From Candidatus Peribacteria bacterium RIFOXYB1_FULL_54_35 (GTDB lineage Bacteria > Patescibacteriota > Gracilibacteria > Peribacterales > Peribacteraceae), in contig MFYJ01000014.1 of assembly GCA_001787755.1 (NCBI GenBank), forward strand, positions 108,252 through 172,251: a stretch of DNA of 64,000 nt. Direction: 5' to 3'. Position numbers and translations under genes: made by a program. Under the pieces are notes generated by a model. The model was not told the origin of the DNA. It did not search any database and worked only from the letters and a program-made list of their open reading frames with translations. This document shows positions 32,498-39,787 of this stretch, piece after piece; position 1 is the first letter of the stretch, and the number at the start of each line of letters is the position of its first letter.

Positions 32498-33433
32498 ATG
32501 GTCAAAGTAGCTCTAATCAGATACTCGGCGGATGTAAAACGTTGTTTGAAGGATTGTTTATTGGGGATTTTCTACAAGAAGGATGATCTGATTTGCTTTC
32601 TCCGGGACGATTGTGGGTGTACTAATGCTGATTTACGTGGAATAGATTCATCTCTTATCAAGTCTCAGATCGTTGATATTCTCTATGGCAATATAGATGA
32701 ACGCGGAAATAGCGGGAAAATGCAGCTCCACACGATCATTCAGAATGTACTACAATGGTCGGATTTTGGATCGTACTGGTTCAAAAAAGAGGCACTCAAT
32801 GCTGAAGAGGCAAAAAAGGATATCGAGAGACTTAAAAAGATGATTGGAGAAAAAACGAAGGAGGACGAAAGGGTTCAGGAACTTCACAGACGAAAGGCTG
32901 AGATCGAAGCAAAAAGATTGAAACAGCAGACTCTCACAGATCTTTGCGAATCGTTTTCGCTTCTTGCGAAGATGAATAACGAAGCACAAGAGAGAGGATT
33001 CGCTTTCGAGAAATTCCTCCAGGAGCTCTTCGGTTTTTTCGACATTCGGATGGAGAAGCCCTATAAGCTCATAGGTGAGCAGATAGATGGTTCGTTCAAG
33101 TTACAGGGAGACAACAGTTATATCTGTGAGGCGCGATGGAAGGATGAGCCTTCTACCACGAATGCCTTGTATCACTTTGCTCACAAAGTTAGCACGAAGA
33201 ATCTATATCCGCGTGGAGCTTTTATATCAGTGAATGGATTCTCAAAAGAGGCTGTTCACATGATTTGCCAGAATAATGCCCCTAATATTTTTTTGATAGA
33301 CGGTGCAGATTTAGTCTGTGTGCTCGAGGAGCTGATTTCTTTACCGGATCTTTTATACAAAAAAATAGAGCTTTCACAGACACGGGGGGAAATATATGTT
33401 TCATCTCGCACTATTCTTAGCACTAGTAGCTGA
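32498..33433 (+). CDS. Restriction-endonuclease-like (PD-(D/E)xK) protein
   Basis: A 311-residue soluble protein. Residues 1-95 form an unrecognised helical domain, ~100-150 a charged coiled coil (Lys/Glu-rich), and ~160-260 a nuclease-like domain. In the last, GFAFEKFLQELF (Glu171) is followed by GEQIDGSF (Asp197) and ICEARWKD (Glu211, Arg213), the layout of Mrr-type restriction enzymes in which D..ExK is catalytic. The catalytic Lys position is Arg213, with Lys215 two residues on, so activity is uncertain. AT-rich and unlike its neighbours; likely acquired. A defence role is plausible but no partner gene (methylase, helicase) is adjacent. Confidence 0.65.
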   Translation: MVKVALIRYSADVKRCLKDCLLGIFYKKDDLICFLRDDCGCTNADLRGIDSSLIKSQIVDILYGNIDERGNSGKMQLHTIIQNVLQWSDFGSYWFKKEALNAEEAKKDIERLKKMIGEKTKEDERVQELHRRKAEIEAKRLKQQTLTDLCESFSLLAKMNNEAQERGFAFEKFLQELFGFFDIRMEKPYKLIGEQIDGSFKLQGDNSYICEARWKDEPSTTNALYHFAHKVSTKNLYPRGAFISVNGFSKEAVHMICQNNAPNIFLIDGADLVCVLEELISLPDLLYKKIELSQTRGEIYVSSRTILSTSS

Positions 33434-33605
33434 AAGTTCTACTTCGATCCGAGCCTTCCTAGGCATGAGGAGTGTTGAAAAGTTTGGATCCTAATCAGCT
33501 TCTAGGTCTTTTTGTGCATTTGTAGACTTTTACAAAATTCCCTTGATGTTGTTAATTCCATAAAGAATATTTCGATTATTGATACAGGAAGCTCTGAGGA
33601 TGAGG

Positions 33606-33896
33606 TTAACAGCCCAAAGAAAGTGCCATGCTAGCGAGTGCTGTAAGACCAGCCAGAAAATAAGAAGCGAATGCGATTAAGTGTGATTCTCGATTAGCAC
33701 TGTTTAACTCGATTTTTAGGGTTTCGATGAGTTGCCCGAAATCAACACCCATGAGCACAACTCGCATATTCTTGTTTGTTTTGAGTTGTTCAAGGCTTTG
33801 TAGGGGTTTCCTGGATTTTTTCCATTCCCAGAAACTCATGAAGAAAAACACTGCTGTTATTACGAGCCAAATATAGAAGGTGTAGTCACAGTTCAT
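33606..33896 (-). CDS. Small membrane protein
   Basis: A 96-residue protein with two hydrophobic helices, at the N-terminus (FYIWLVITAVFFFMSF) and C-terminus, with a soluble middle (LGMDF-like region) between. The FWEWKKSRK segment recalls FWEWEHFRKYRK in the small protein at 35093, and both end with a second helix, so the two may be distant relatives. Unknown function; part of the AT-rich island. Confidence 0.5.
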   Translation of the reverse strand: MNCDYTFYIWLVITAVFFFMSFWEWKKSRKPLQSLEQLKTNKNMRVVLMGVDFGQLIETLKIELNSANRESHLIAFASYFLAGLTALASMALSLGC

Positions 33897-33961
33897 AGGT
33901 GGTTGATATTACCAGATTTTGTAACCAAAACGCCTTGAAATTGAAGATTGTCAGCTTCAAG

Positions 33962-33990
33962 CCTATCTCAATCTAGCTCAAACTTCTTCA
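33962..33990 (-). repeat. Displaced copy of the carbamoyltransferase 3' end
   Basis: 27 of 29 bases match 35416-35444, the end of the carbamoyltransferase gene. Read on the minus strand both give Lys-Phe-Glu-Leu-Asp-stop. The two differing bases fall in one Leu codon (CTA here, TTG in the gene), so the copy preserves the protein end. A core palindrome starts exactly where the match ends. Confidence 0.8.
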
Positions 33991-34023
33991 TGGTTCGTGG
34001 TTTGACTACGCTCACCATGACAC
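33989..34023. repeat. GAGC/GTCAAA-core palindrome
   Basis: On the minus strand TGTCATGGTGAGCGTAGTC is followed by AAACCA and CGAACCATGA. It belongs to the same family as 31184 and 38207 with a slightly degraded right half. It joins the displaced carbamoyltransferase end to the copied promoter segment. Confidence 0.65.
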
Positions 34024-34092
34024 AGCCGCGCCCGCCTTTTTCATCCTTCTCCGGATGAAAGGTGTATAGTGAAGGCAACAGTGTGCCCCTTT
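34023..34092 (+). repeat. Promoter-region segment A', copy of 32413-32477
   Basis: Shares CCCGCC, TTCATCCTT, AAAGGTGTATAGTGAAGG and AACAGTGTG with the segment upstream of the 32498 gene. This copy carries an extra short hairpin TCATCC-TTCTCC-GGATGA. TATAGT at 34065-34070 is a possible -10 for the lipoprotein gene. Confidence 0.75.
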
Positions 34093-34096
34093 TTCT

Positions 34097-34591
34097 ATGA
34101 AGAGATTGATAGTTGCATTTCTTTTGCCACTCTTTGCTAGTTGCAGTTCAGCGACTCAGCAAACGGAAATCGAGGAGGAAAATATCTCATGGCATGAGGA
34201 AAAAGTTCTAAGTCTTGGGTATGAGGAAAAAAATCTGGATCTAACTATGGAAGAAATGATTGAAAAGAAAAATGCATGCAAGGAACATGCTGCCGATGTC
34301 TTCGGGGAAGAAGTGGCAATTAACGAGATCAGGTACACGCAGTCGAGTTATGAATACGCATACAGTCCACGTTTTGATAGATGCTTCTCTATGATGGGGA
34401 TTAGGGATTTTGCAGGTACGTCATATGTGATTTTTGATGTTCTCTCAGAAGAGTCACTCTTTAGCCATTTTTCCGAGTGCAAAAATATTCATTCTCGTCC
34501 TGAAATGACTGAGGAGGAAATGCGCGAGCAGTGTCCTGAAGACACAGATATATTTCGTATTTGGGAACATCTTATTCAGGGACAACCTTAA
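34097..34591 (+). CDS. Putative lipoprotein of unknown function
   Basis: A 164-residue protein with a typical lipoprotein signal: MKRLIVAFLLPLFASC, the Cys at position 16 being the lipidation site. The mature part is acidic, with a second half holding four Cys that could form disulfides (NACKEH, FDRCFSM, FSECKN, REQCPED). No family recognised. It stands alone on this strand behind a copied promoter segment, in the AT-rich island. Confidence 0.65.
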   Translation: MKRLIVAFLLPLFASCSSATQQTEIEEENISWHEEKVLSLGYEEKNLDLTMEEMIEKKNACKEHAADVFGEEVAINEIRYTQSSYEYAYSPRFDRCFSMMGIRDFAGTSYVIFDVLSEESLFSHFSECKNIHSRPEMTEEEMREQCPEDTDIFRIWEHLIQGQP

Positions 34592-34619
34592 GAGTATACT
34601 GGATTATCAGTGTGTGTTT

Positions 34620-35096
34620 TCAATGTTTTGATGCGAGATACTCTTCAAAAGCTTTTCTTGCTAGTGGTTGCAGTTCCTCCCGAAGGTCGAAACTCCAGCA
34701 GAATGAGGTAGCAACAAGGTGCTCTGATTCGTAGCCCTCAGCGGGTATTTTTTCTGTAGCGTTAAACCTTGTTGCAAACAATTTTGTTGTTCCTGTGTTA
34801 TCGAACACCTCAAAGGCAAATTCTTTGCCTTCTAAAAATCCTTTGTGTTTTTCATCCAAAACTTTTCGGATTTCCCTCTGCTCCATTGGTGATTCCATTC
34901 CTTTCATTGTCCAGAAGCCGCCTTTAGTTGGGTGTTTAACCAAAACTCTATATTTCAGTCCGAGTTTCGTACTGACCACAGTTTCCGTGATAAAACCTTC
35001 AAAGTGGGCAATTCCGTTACTGAAATGGAAGCCCACTGTGAAACTGCCTTTCTTCCATTGCCTTTCTTCTATAGCTTGATGGTTTTCTCGGCTCAT
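34620..35096 (-). CDS. Hypothetical protein, island gene
   Basis: 158 residues from the ATG at 35096, which overlaps the upstream stop in an ATGA, so that start is preferred over a longer frame to 35147. Soluble, beta-rich first half (SFTVGFHFSNGIAHFEGFI) and helical C-terminus (LREELQPLARKAFEEYLA). No family recognised. Translationally coupled to the small membrane protein upstream. Confidence 0.6.
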   Translation of the reverse strand: MSRENHQAIEERQWKKGSFTVGFHFSNGIAHFEGFITETVVSTKLGLKYRVLVKHPTKGGFWTMKGMESPMEQREIRKVLDEKHKGFLEGKEFAFEVFDNTGTTKLFATRFNATEKIPAEGYESEHLVATSFCWSFDLREELQPLARKAFEEYLASKH

Positions 35097-35341
35097 ATTC
35101 TGGATTGGAACAATAAAGTAAGAGCTATACCAGTAATTGCCCCACACAAAAAATAATAGCCAAACTCAGATCTAGCAGCACACTTGTGTACGAGTTTTCT
35201 ATATTTTCTGAAATGTTCCCATTCCCAGAATGGGTAATTCTTCTGAGTGAAGCTTTTTATCGCCCAATCTTCAGCTTCGGGCCCTTTTTTGCTGAAAGGA
35301 CTACGATCAACATCATTCTTTCTCCAAAAGAAGATGCGCAT
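35093..35341 (-). CDS. Small protein with C-terminal membrane helix, island gene
   Basis: 82 residues from ATG 35341: a charged N-terminus, WEWEHFRKYRKL in the middle and a C-terminal hydrophobic helix (YYFLCGAITGIALTLLF). A possible promoter TTCGAC-N17-CATACT lies just upstream; its -35 is formed by a CTTGTCGAAG stretch like the end of the dispersed palindromes. First of a two-gene unit with 34620. Unknown function. Confidence 0.55.
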   Translation of the reverse strand: MRIFFWRKNDVDRSPFSKKGPEAEDWAIKSFTQKNYPFWEWEHFRKYRKLVHKCAARSEFGYYFLCGAITGIALTLLFQSRI

Positions 35342-35421
35342 GTGGGTAGTATGTTCTTTTTCCCTGTCTTGTCGAAGCAATTTGGCCGCCTAGGATTGTT
35401 TTCAATGATTTTTTACCTATC

Positions 35422-37182
35422 TCAATCCAACTCAAACTTCTTCAGGTACTCCTTGTTATCTTTCTGCTGATCGCCGGTCAGCGCATCTTTCCTCACGACG
35501 CAATTCCCAAGCACAAGAAAGTCCATCTGCGTGTGGAGGAAGCAGTTGATGGCGTCCTTGGGGCTCTCCACTATCGGCTCCCCCCGGACATTGAAGGAGG
35601 TATTGATGATGACACCGCAGCCTGTATTCTTCTCAAACTCTGCAATCAGCCTGTGGTACCTGGGGTTCTGGGTCGCGGAAATCGTCTGGATGCGGGCGGA
35701 GCCATCCACATGCGTGACTGCGGGGATTTCCCTGCGCTTTCCCGGGTGCACATCTGCGACAAGGAGCATGTACGGGCTCTCGCGGTCCAGGGCGAAGTAA
35801 TCCGCCGTGCGCTCTGCGAGCACCGTGGGCGCGAAGGGGCGGAAGGACTCGCGGAATTTGATTTTCAGGTTCACTTTCTTCCAGTTCTCTTTGTTGCGGG
35901 CATCCGCAATGATGGAGCGGTTGCCGAGCGCGCGCGGGCCGTACTCCATGCGGCCCTGGAACCACCCGATCACATTCTCGCCTTCCATGAGCTTGGCGAC
36001 GGTCTCGATCAATCTGTCATCGGGGAGCTTCTCGGAGGGGAGGTTGCTTTCTCTGAGCGCCGCTTCAATTTCTTTCTCTCCGTACTCCGGTCCGTAGTAC
36101 GCATGCTCCATGCGGCTCGTGCGCTTGCCTTGAAACTCCCTGAACCAGATGAGGTAGGCGACCCCGAGCGCGCCGCCGGCGTCGCCGGAAGCGGGCTGGA
36201 TGAAGATGTCCTCGAATATGTTCGAGCGCAGGATCCTGCCGTTGGCAACACAGTTCAGGGCCACGCCTCCCGCGAGGCAGAGGTACCTGGAGGGGTGCAG
36301 CTTCTTGGCGTGCCGGCAGACCTTCATCATGATTTCTTCGGTGATTTCCTGCACGGAGCGGGCGACATCCTTGTGGAACTGCGTGAGCTCGGTTTCGGGC
36401 TTGCGGCGGGGCTCTCCGAGGAGCTTCTCGAACGCTTTGCCCGTCATCCTCAGAGTGCGATCGTAGGTGAAGTACTGCATCTTGAGCGCGAAGCTGCCAT
36501 CTTCTTTGATGTCGATGAGCTTCTTCATCTGCTCCACGTACTTGGGCTGCCCGTAGGGGGCCAGGCCCATCACTTTGTACTCCGCGCTGTTCACTCTGAA
36601 GCCGAGGTAGTAGGTGACGGCGGAGTAGAGGAGGCCGAGCGAGTGCGGGTAGCGCACTTCGTGCGAGAGCGTCACTTCCGTTCCTTTGCCGGCGCCGATG
36701 GTGGCGGTTGCCCACTCGCCCACGCCGTCCACGGTCACGATGGTCGCATCCGGAAAGCCCGAGGCGTAGAAAGCGGAGGCGGCGTGCGATTCGTGGTGGG
36801 TGCTGTAGTAGAGGGGGCCTTCGAACTTCAGTTCCTTCCTGAGCAGGTGTGCGGTCCAGAGCTTCTTGCCCATCCACTCCTGCATGGCATGGAGGTACGA
36901 GATGAACCCGCGCGGCCACACGCGGAAATATGACTGCAGAATACGGTCGAAGAACTTGAGGAGCGGTTTCTCGTAGAAGCCCACGGCGTCTATGTCCTTC
37001 ATCGTGATTCCCTCGAACCTGAGCGCCTGCTCTATGGCATTCGTCGGGATCCCCTCGTCGTGCTTCTTCCGCGTGAAGCGCTCTTCCTGCGCGGCGAAGA
37101 CGATCTCTCCGTCTTTGAGCAGCACGGCGGCACTGTCGTGGTAGAAGCAGGAGATGCCGAGGATGTAGATTGGTTTGCTCAT
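35422..37182 (-). CDS. Carbamoyltransferase (NodU/TobZ/CmcH type)
   Basis: 586 residues from ATG 37182. The N-terminal TsaD-like domain starts YILGISCFYHDSAAVLL and includes EERFTRKKHD, STHHESHAASAF, VDGVGEW and VMGLAPYG. The C-terminal domain has GYGRMEYGPRALGNRSI-like residues (GRMEYGPRALGNRS), FRPFAPTVL and TSFNVRGEPIV. The family uses carbamoyl phosphate and ATP to carbamoylate a hydroxyl group, here probably on a surface sugar. Downstream gene of an operon with two DUF5989 proteins and an SxtJ-like membrane protein. The last codons also exist as a displaced copy at 33962. Confidence 0.95.
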   Translation of the reverse strand: MSKPIYILGISCFYHDSAAVLLKDGEIVFAAQEERFTRKKHDEGIPTNAIEQALRFEGITMKDIDAVGFYEKPLLKFFDRILQSYFRVWPRGFISYLHAMQEWMGKKLWTAHLLRKELKFEGPLYYSTHHESHAASAFYASGFPDATIVTVDGVGEWATATIGAGKGTEVTLSHEVRYPHSLGLLYSAVTYYLGFRVNSAEYKVMGLAPYGQPKYVEQMKKLIDIKEDGSFALKMQYFTYDRTLRMTGKAFEKLLGEPRRKPETELTQFHKDVARSVQEITEEIMMKVCRHAKKLHPSRYLCLAGGVALNCVANGRILRSNIFEDIFIQPASGDAGGALGVAYLIWFREFQGKRTSRMEHAYYGPEYGEKEIEAALRESNLPSEKLPDDRLIETVAKLMEGENVIGWFQGRMEYGPRALGNRSIIADARNKENWKKVNLKIKFRESFRPFAPTVLAERTADYFALDRESPYMLLVADVHPGKRREIPAVTHVDGSARIQTISATQNPRYHRLIAEFEKNTGCGVIINTSFNVRGEPIVESPKDAINCFLHTQMDFLVLGNCVVRKDALTGDQQKDNKEYLKKFELD

Positions 37183-37242
37183 GATGCCAGGTTGCGAGTG
37201 TTCCAGTGTTCTACTGTTCCAGCGTGGTGTACTTCTTCTATT

Positions 37243-37415
37243 CCACCTTTGTCCGGCGACAAAGGTGGAGCCAAAACGCCGGCGCGCCAAAGCTCCTCCA
37301 CCCGGCCCTGTGCCTCCTCATCGGTTCCTGCAGGGATTCGGAGCCGATTCGTTGGCATGCTGCTTTGCAGCAGGGCCTTCCCCTCACACCCCCCGTGGCG
37401 CGCCACTCCCCAATT
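37243..37415. mobile_element. ~175-base dispersed repeat, copy 1
   Basis: Begins with the perfect hairpin CCACCTTTGTC-CGGC-GACAAAGGTGG, then GGAGCCAAAACGCCGGCGCG and a GGCCCTGTGCCTCCTC block, a variable hairpin GCTGC-TTT-GCAGC, and ends ACCCCCCGTGGCGCGCC. About 80% like 52791-52970. It separates the carbamoyltransferase gene from its upstream operon partner. No transposase is encoded, so it would be non-autonomous. Confidence 0.75.
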
Positions 37416-37546
37416 TCTGCTCATTTCCCTCCCCACGCCCAAGCTCCTTCCAAGGGAGCCGACAGGCAGGTAGCGAGATCGATGCATTCCCGAAGCTGTT
37501 GATGATGAGAGCATTGGTAAGGGTTTTATCGCGAAGGGGTACGGCA

Positions 37547-37861
37547 TCAGAAGGAATATTTCATGCTGGCATTCTCATGGGAGATCTCCACCCAGTAGGT
37601 GTCCTTCTTTTTCTCCCGCAGGTGCCCGAGTCTCCAGAAGATGGCGTACGGGCCGAAGCCGACAATCCACAGGACGCTTAAGATGATTTTGCTCATGATG
37701 ATGCCGAGCACGTGCGAAAATTTCTCCCACGCCTTGTGCTGCAATTTGAGCGGCAGGGGGAGCTTCTCCACCGTGAGCGGCACCCACTTGAGGCTTAAGG
37801 CAAGCTCAAAGAGGAAGAGGTAGACGATGACGGCGATGACGATTGTCGAGGTCTCGGGCAT
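37547..37861 (-). CDS. SxtJ-like small membrane protein
   Basis: A 104-residue protein with two hydrophobic segments, near the N-terminus (IVIAVIVYLFLFELAL) and around residues 50-75 (VLGIIMSKIILSVLWIVGFGP), and the KWVPLTVEKLPLPL linker. Length, topology and position beside a carbamoyltransferase fit the SxtJ family. Its function is unknown, possibly a membrane partner of the carbamoyltransferase. One base separates it from the DUF5989 gene. Confidence 0.75.
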   Translation of the reverse strand: MPETSTIVIAVIVYLFLFELALSLKWVPLTVEKLPLPLKLQHKAWEKFSHVLGIIMSKIILSVLWIVGFGPYAIFWRLGHLREKKKDTYWVEISHENASMKYSF

Positions 37862-38020
37862 TTACACGATCGAGTAGATGAAGGGCGCCAGCGATGAGCT
37901 CTGCGCGAAGATCATGAGAGCCCCGAGGAGGACAATTATGATGATGATGGGCAGCAGCCACCACTTCTTGCGCACGCGGAGGAACTGCCAGAGTTCTTTG
38001 AAGAGCGAGAGTTTGCTCAT
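37862..38020 (-). CDS. DUF5989 family small protein (copy 1)
   Basis: 52 residues: MSKLSLFKELWQFLRVRKKW start, then WLLPIIIIIVLLGALMIF as one membrane helix and the characteristic APFIYSIV end. Normal DUF5989 length. Stop is directly followed by the SxtJ-like start. Tandem paralogue of the next gene (about 70% identical), so a recent local duplication. Confidence 0.9.
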   Translation of the reverse strand: MSKLSLFKELWQFLRVRKKWWLLPIIIIIVLLGALMIFAQSSSLAPFIYSIV

Positions 38021-38031
38021 ACAAGGAGGGG

Positions 38032-38190
38032 TTAGAAGACGGTGTAAATAAAAGGCGCGAAGGCTGAGCCCTGCGCGAAGATCAGCACGAGGCCGAGCAC
38101 GGTGATGAAGAGGACGAGCGGCAGCAGCCACCACTTCTTGCGGACGCGGAGGAAGCGCCAGAGCTCGGAAAAAAGCGAGAGTTTGCTCAT
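38032..38190 (-). CDS. DUF5989 family small protein (copy 2)
   Basis: 52 residues with MSKLSLFSELWRFLRVRKKW, one membrane helix and the APFIYTVF end. First gene of the DUF5989-DUF5989-SxtJ-carbamoyltransferase operon. A TACACT box lies ~6 bases before the ATG; the adjacent palindrome supplies a TTCGAC that could act as -35 at a long 19-base spacing. Confidence 0.9.
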   Translation of the reverse strand: MSKLSLFSELWRFLRVRKKWWLLPLVLFITVLGLVLIFAQGSAFAPFIYTVF

Positions 38191-38206
38191 ACCCTGAGTG
38201 TAGCAC

Positions 38207-38268
38207 GTCATGGTGAGCGTAGTCGAACCATGACATGCGTAAATTGTCGTCCCTCGGCTCCGCTCGGG
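38207..38268. repeat. Pair of GAGC/CGAA-core palindromes
   Basis: GTCATGGT..ACCATGAC around GAGCGTAGTCGA (38207-38234), then CCCTCGGCTCCGCTCGGG (38251-38268) in the other orientation. The pair layout is the same as at 31184-31242. Confidence 0.75.
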
Positions 38269-38345
38269 ATGACGTGCTTTTAATGCTCGGGATGACATAG
38301 CTCACTATGACAATTTGGCTGGTTTTTTGGCGGGAGTCATGGAAA

Positions 38346-38426
38346 ACCTCCACTCCCTGCGTTCACGCTTACGCGTGAACGCCTCCCCCTCCTCCATTGG
38401 AGGAGGGGGACTGAGGGGGTGGAGGT
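38346..38426. repeat. Composite three-hairpin element
   Basis: Outer arms ACCTCCAC (38346) / GTGGAGGT (38419-38426) enclose two perfect hairpins: GCGTTCACGC-TTAC-GCGTGAACGC (38359-38382) and CCCCCTCCTCC-ATT-GGAGGAGGGGG (38385-38409). No coding potential. Confidence 0.8.
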
Positions 38427-38434
38427 GGTCCGCC

Positions 38435-39127
38435 CTACAGCACCCCCGCGATCATCGAAAACAGCAGCAGGAAGGGGGTGATGACGAGCTGTATCCACCA
38501 GGAGAGGATGGGCAGGTTCAGGAAAAGCCCGAGCAGGATGAGAATGAGCAGGATTTTGGGCCCCTGCACCATGAAATCGTGGTAGTGGTCCTCGTACTTG
38601 AGGGGTATGAACGGGCGGATGACTTTGGAGCCGTCCAGCGGGGCGATGGGGAGCAGGTTGAACGCCATGAGCACCAGGTTGATCTGAACGAGGTCTGTAG
38701 CGAGGGAGATCAGGAGTTCCTTTGAGGCGGAAAACCCTCCCGGCGGCAGCATGATTTCCCCCTGGGAGCCGACAGCCACTCCCGAGAAGAGGATGAGGAC
38801 AATGAATGCGAGGAGTGCCAGCAGGAGGTTGCTCGCCGGTCCCGCGAGCGCCACGAGCGAGGTATCGCGCTTGTAGTGCTTGAAGTAGCGCGGGTCCACC
38901 GGCACGGGTTTGCCCCAGCCGAATCCCACGATCAGGAACATCGCCGTGCCTATGGGGTCCAGGTGGGCGAGGGGATTTAGAGTGAGTCTTCCCTCCACCT
39001 TCGCCGTCGGGTCCCCAAGTTTGTGTGCGATAAACCCGTGCGCCCACTCATGCACGGAGAGGGCGATGAGCACGCTGATGATGAAGGTGGGTGTGAGGAA
39101 CTGGAGCATGGGAGCGTACTCTACCAT
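38435..39127 (-). CDS. Site-2 protease family (peptidase M50), RseP/Rv-like short form
   Basis: About 230 residues from ATG 39127, with five or six hydrophobic helices. SVHEWAHGF contains the HExxH zinc motif (His26) and NLLPIAPLDGSK carries the Asp of the NPDG motif. This short form lacks a PDZ domain, like the M50B proteins of many bacteria. It would cleave membrane-embedded substrates. The longer frame upstream is translated word array and is rejected. Divergent from rpmB. Confidence 0.92.
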   Translation of the reverse strand: MVEYAPMLQFLTPTFIISVLIALSVHEWAHGFIAHKLGDPTAKVEGRLTLNPLAHLDPIGTAMFLIVGFGWGKPVPVDPRYFKHYKRDTSLVALAGPASNLLLALLAFIVLILFSGVAVGSQGEIMLPPGGFSASKELLISLATDLVQINLVLMAFNLLPIAPLDGSKVIRPFIPLKYEDHYHDFMVQGPKILLILILLGLFLNLPILSWWIQLVITPFLLLFSMIAGVL

Positions 39128-39149
39128 ATTCGTTCCTTTGGATTTTGAA

Positions 39150-39285
39150 TTTGTGGTCTGTATATCGTATGTCGTATGTGGAATGTCGTATATCGGGGAG
39201 AGAAAATAGCAAAATACCAAAGGGGAACATCCCCCACATACCACATACGACATACCACATACAACATTCCAGTTTCTTGTTCCCA
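39150..39285. repeat. Inverted word array (GTATGTGG / CCACATAC)
   Basis: GTATGTCGTATGTGGAATGTCGTATATC faces CCACATACCACATACGAC and CATACCACATAC around a GAAAATAGCAAAATACC spacer. The same word class is used at 46930 and 55823. It lies between divergent gene starts. Confidence 0.8.
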
Positions 39286-39318
39286 CTGTGTCCGGGAGCA
39301 AAATATTCCTCAAACAAT

Positions 39319-39347
39319 TTGACCTTCTATTCTCTCCACAGTAATCT
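39319..39347 (+). promoter_or_regulatory. rpmB promoter
   Basis: -35 TTGACC (39319-39324), 17-base spacer, -10 TAATCT (39342-39347), then 15 bases to the ATG; leader about 9 bases. Confidence 0.6.
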
Positions 39348-39362
39348 CCTGCGGCTCTACAC

Positions 39363-39575
39363 ATGGCGCGCAAATGCTGCAAGACAGGCAAGGGTACCCA
39401 GGTCGGTCATAAACGGAGCCATTCGCTGCGTGCAACCAACCGCAAGTTTAAGGCAAACATCCAGAAGAAGCGCGTGTACGATCCGAATACCGGGGAGTAC
39501 AAGACCATCAAAGTCGCCACGAGTTACCTGCGGACACTCTCCAAGAGGATGCAGGCGGGAAAAAAAATTCAGTAG
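39363..39575 (+). CDS. rpmB: 50S ribosomal protein bL28
   Basis: 70 residues: MARKCCKTGKGTQVGHKRSH opening, then ATNRKFKANIQKKRV and the VATSYLRTLSKRM helix, the bL28 pattern at normal length. It keeps two adjacent Cys near the N-terminus but not a full zinc ribbon. Monocistronic, with a promoter and a very short leader. The stop context CAGTAGGCAG seeds the following array. Confidence 0.95.
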   Translation: MARKCCKTGKGTQVGHKRSHSLRATNRKFKANIQKKRVYDPNTGEYKTIKVATSYLRTLSKRMQAGKKIQ

Positions 39576-39671
39576 GCAGAAAACAGAAGGCAGAAGTCAG
39601 AAAACAGAAGGCAGTGTTTTTACTGATTTCTGTCTTCTGACTTCTCAAATAATATTCTTCCTCGTTTTCCA
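39576..39671. repeat. Direct repeat, copy 1: word array plus displaced end of the RF-like gene
   Basis: GCAGAAAACAGAAGGCAGAA.. and its inverted partner TTCTGTCTTCTGACTTC are ~98% identical to 41151-41220. The following bases (39642-39671) resemble the 3' end of the RF-like gene: read on the minus strand ACG AGG AAG AAT ATT ATT TGA gives TRKNII-stop, against TRKDIV-stop in the gene. Confidence 0.85.
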
Positions 39672-39787
39672 GTGATGTTCCCAAGGCAAAAGGCGCACAC
39701 CGTGGGTGCACGCCCTTTGGGTTCCCGTACATCGTTGCACGGGGGGAAGAGGTGAATCGGTAGGGTTTCAGTCACGTTGGTCGCGGG

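Noticed and set aside
32262..35421. Prophage or conjugative island
   Set aside because: No integrase, terminase, capsid or transfer genes; only five small cargo genes.
37179..37547. Frame shared by both dispersed-repeat copies (AEEAQGRVEE-like peptide)
   Set aside because: Conserved between two copies mainly because the DNA is conserved; no start or ribosome-binding signals and interrupted borders. Kept only as part of the repeat.
38435..39391. Long N-terminus of the site-2 protease
   Set aside because: Residues before 39127 are translated GTATGTGG words and bL28 promoter sequence.
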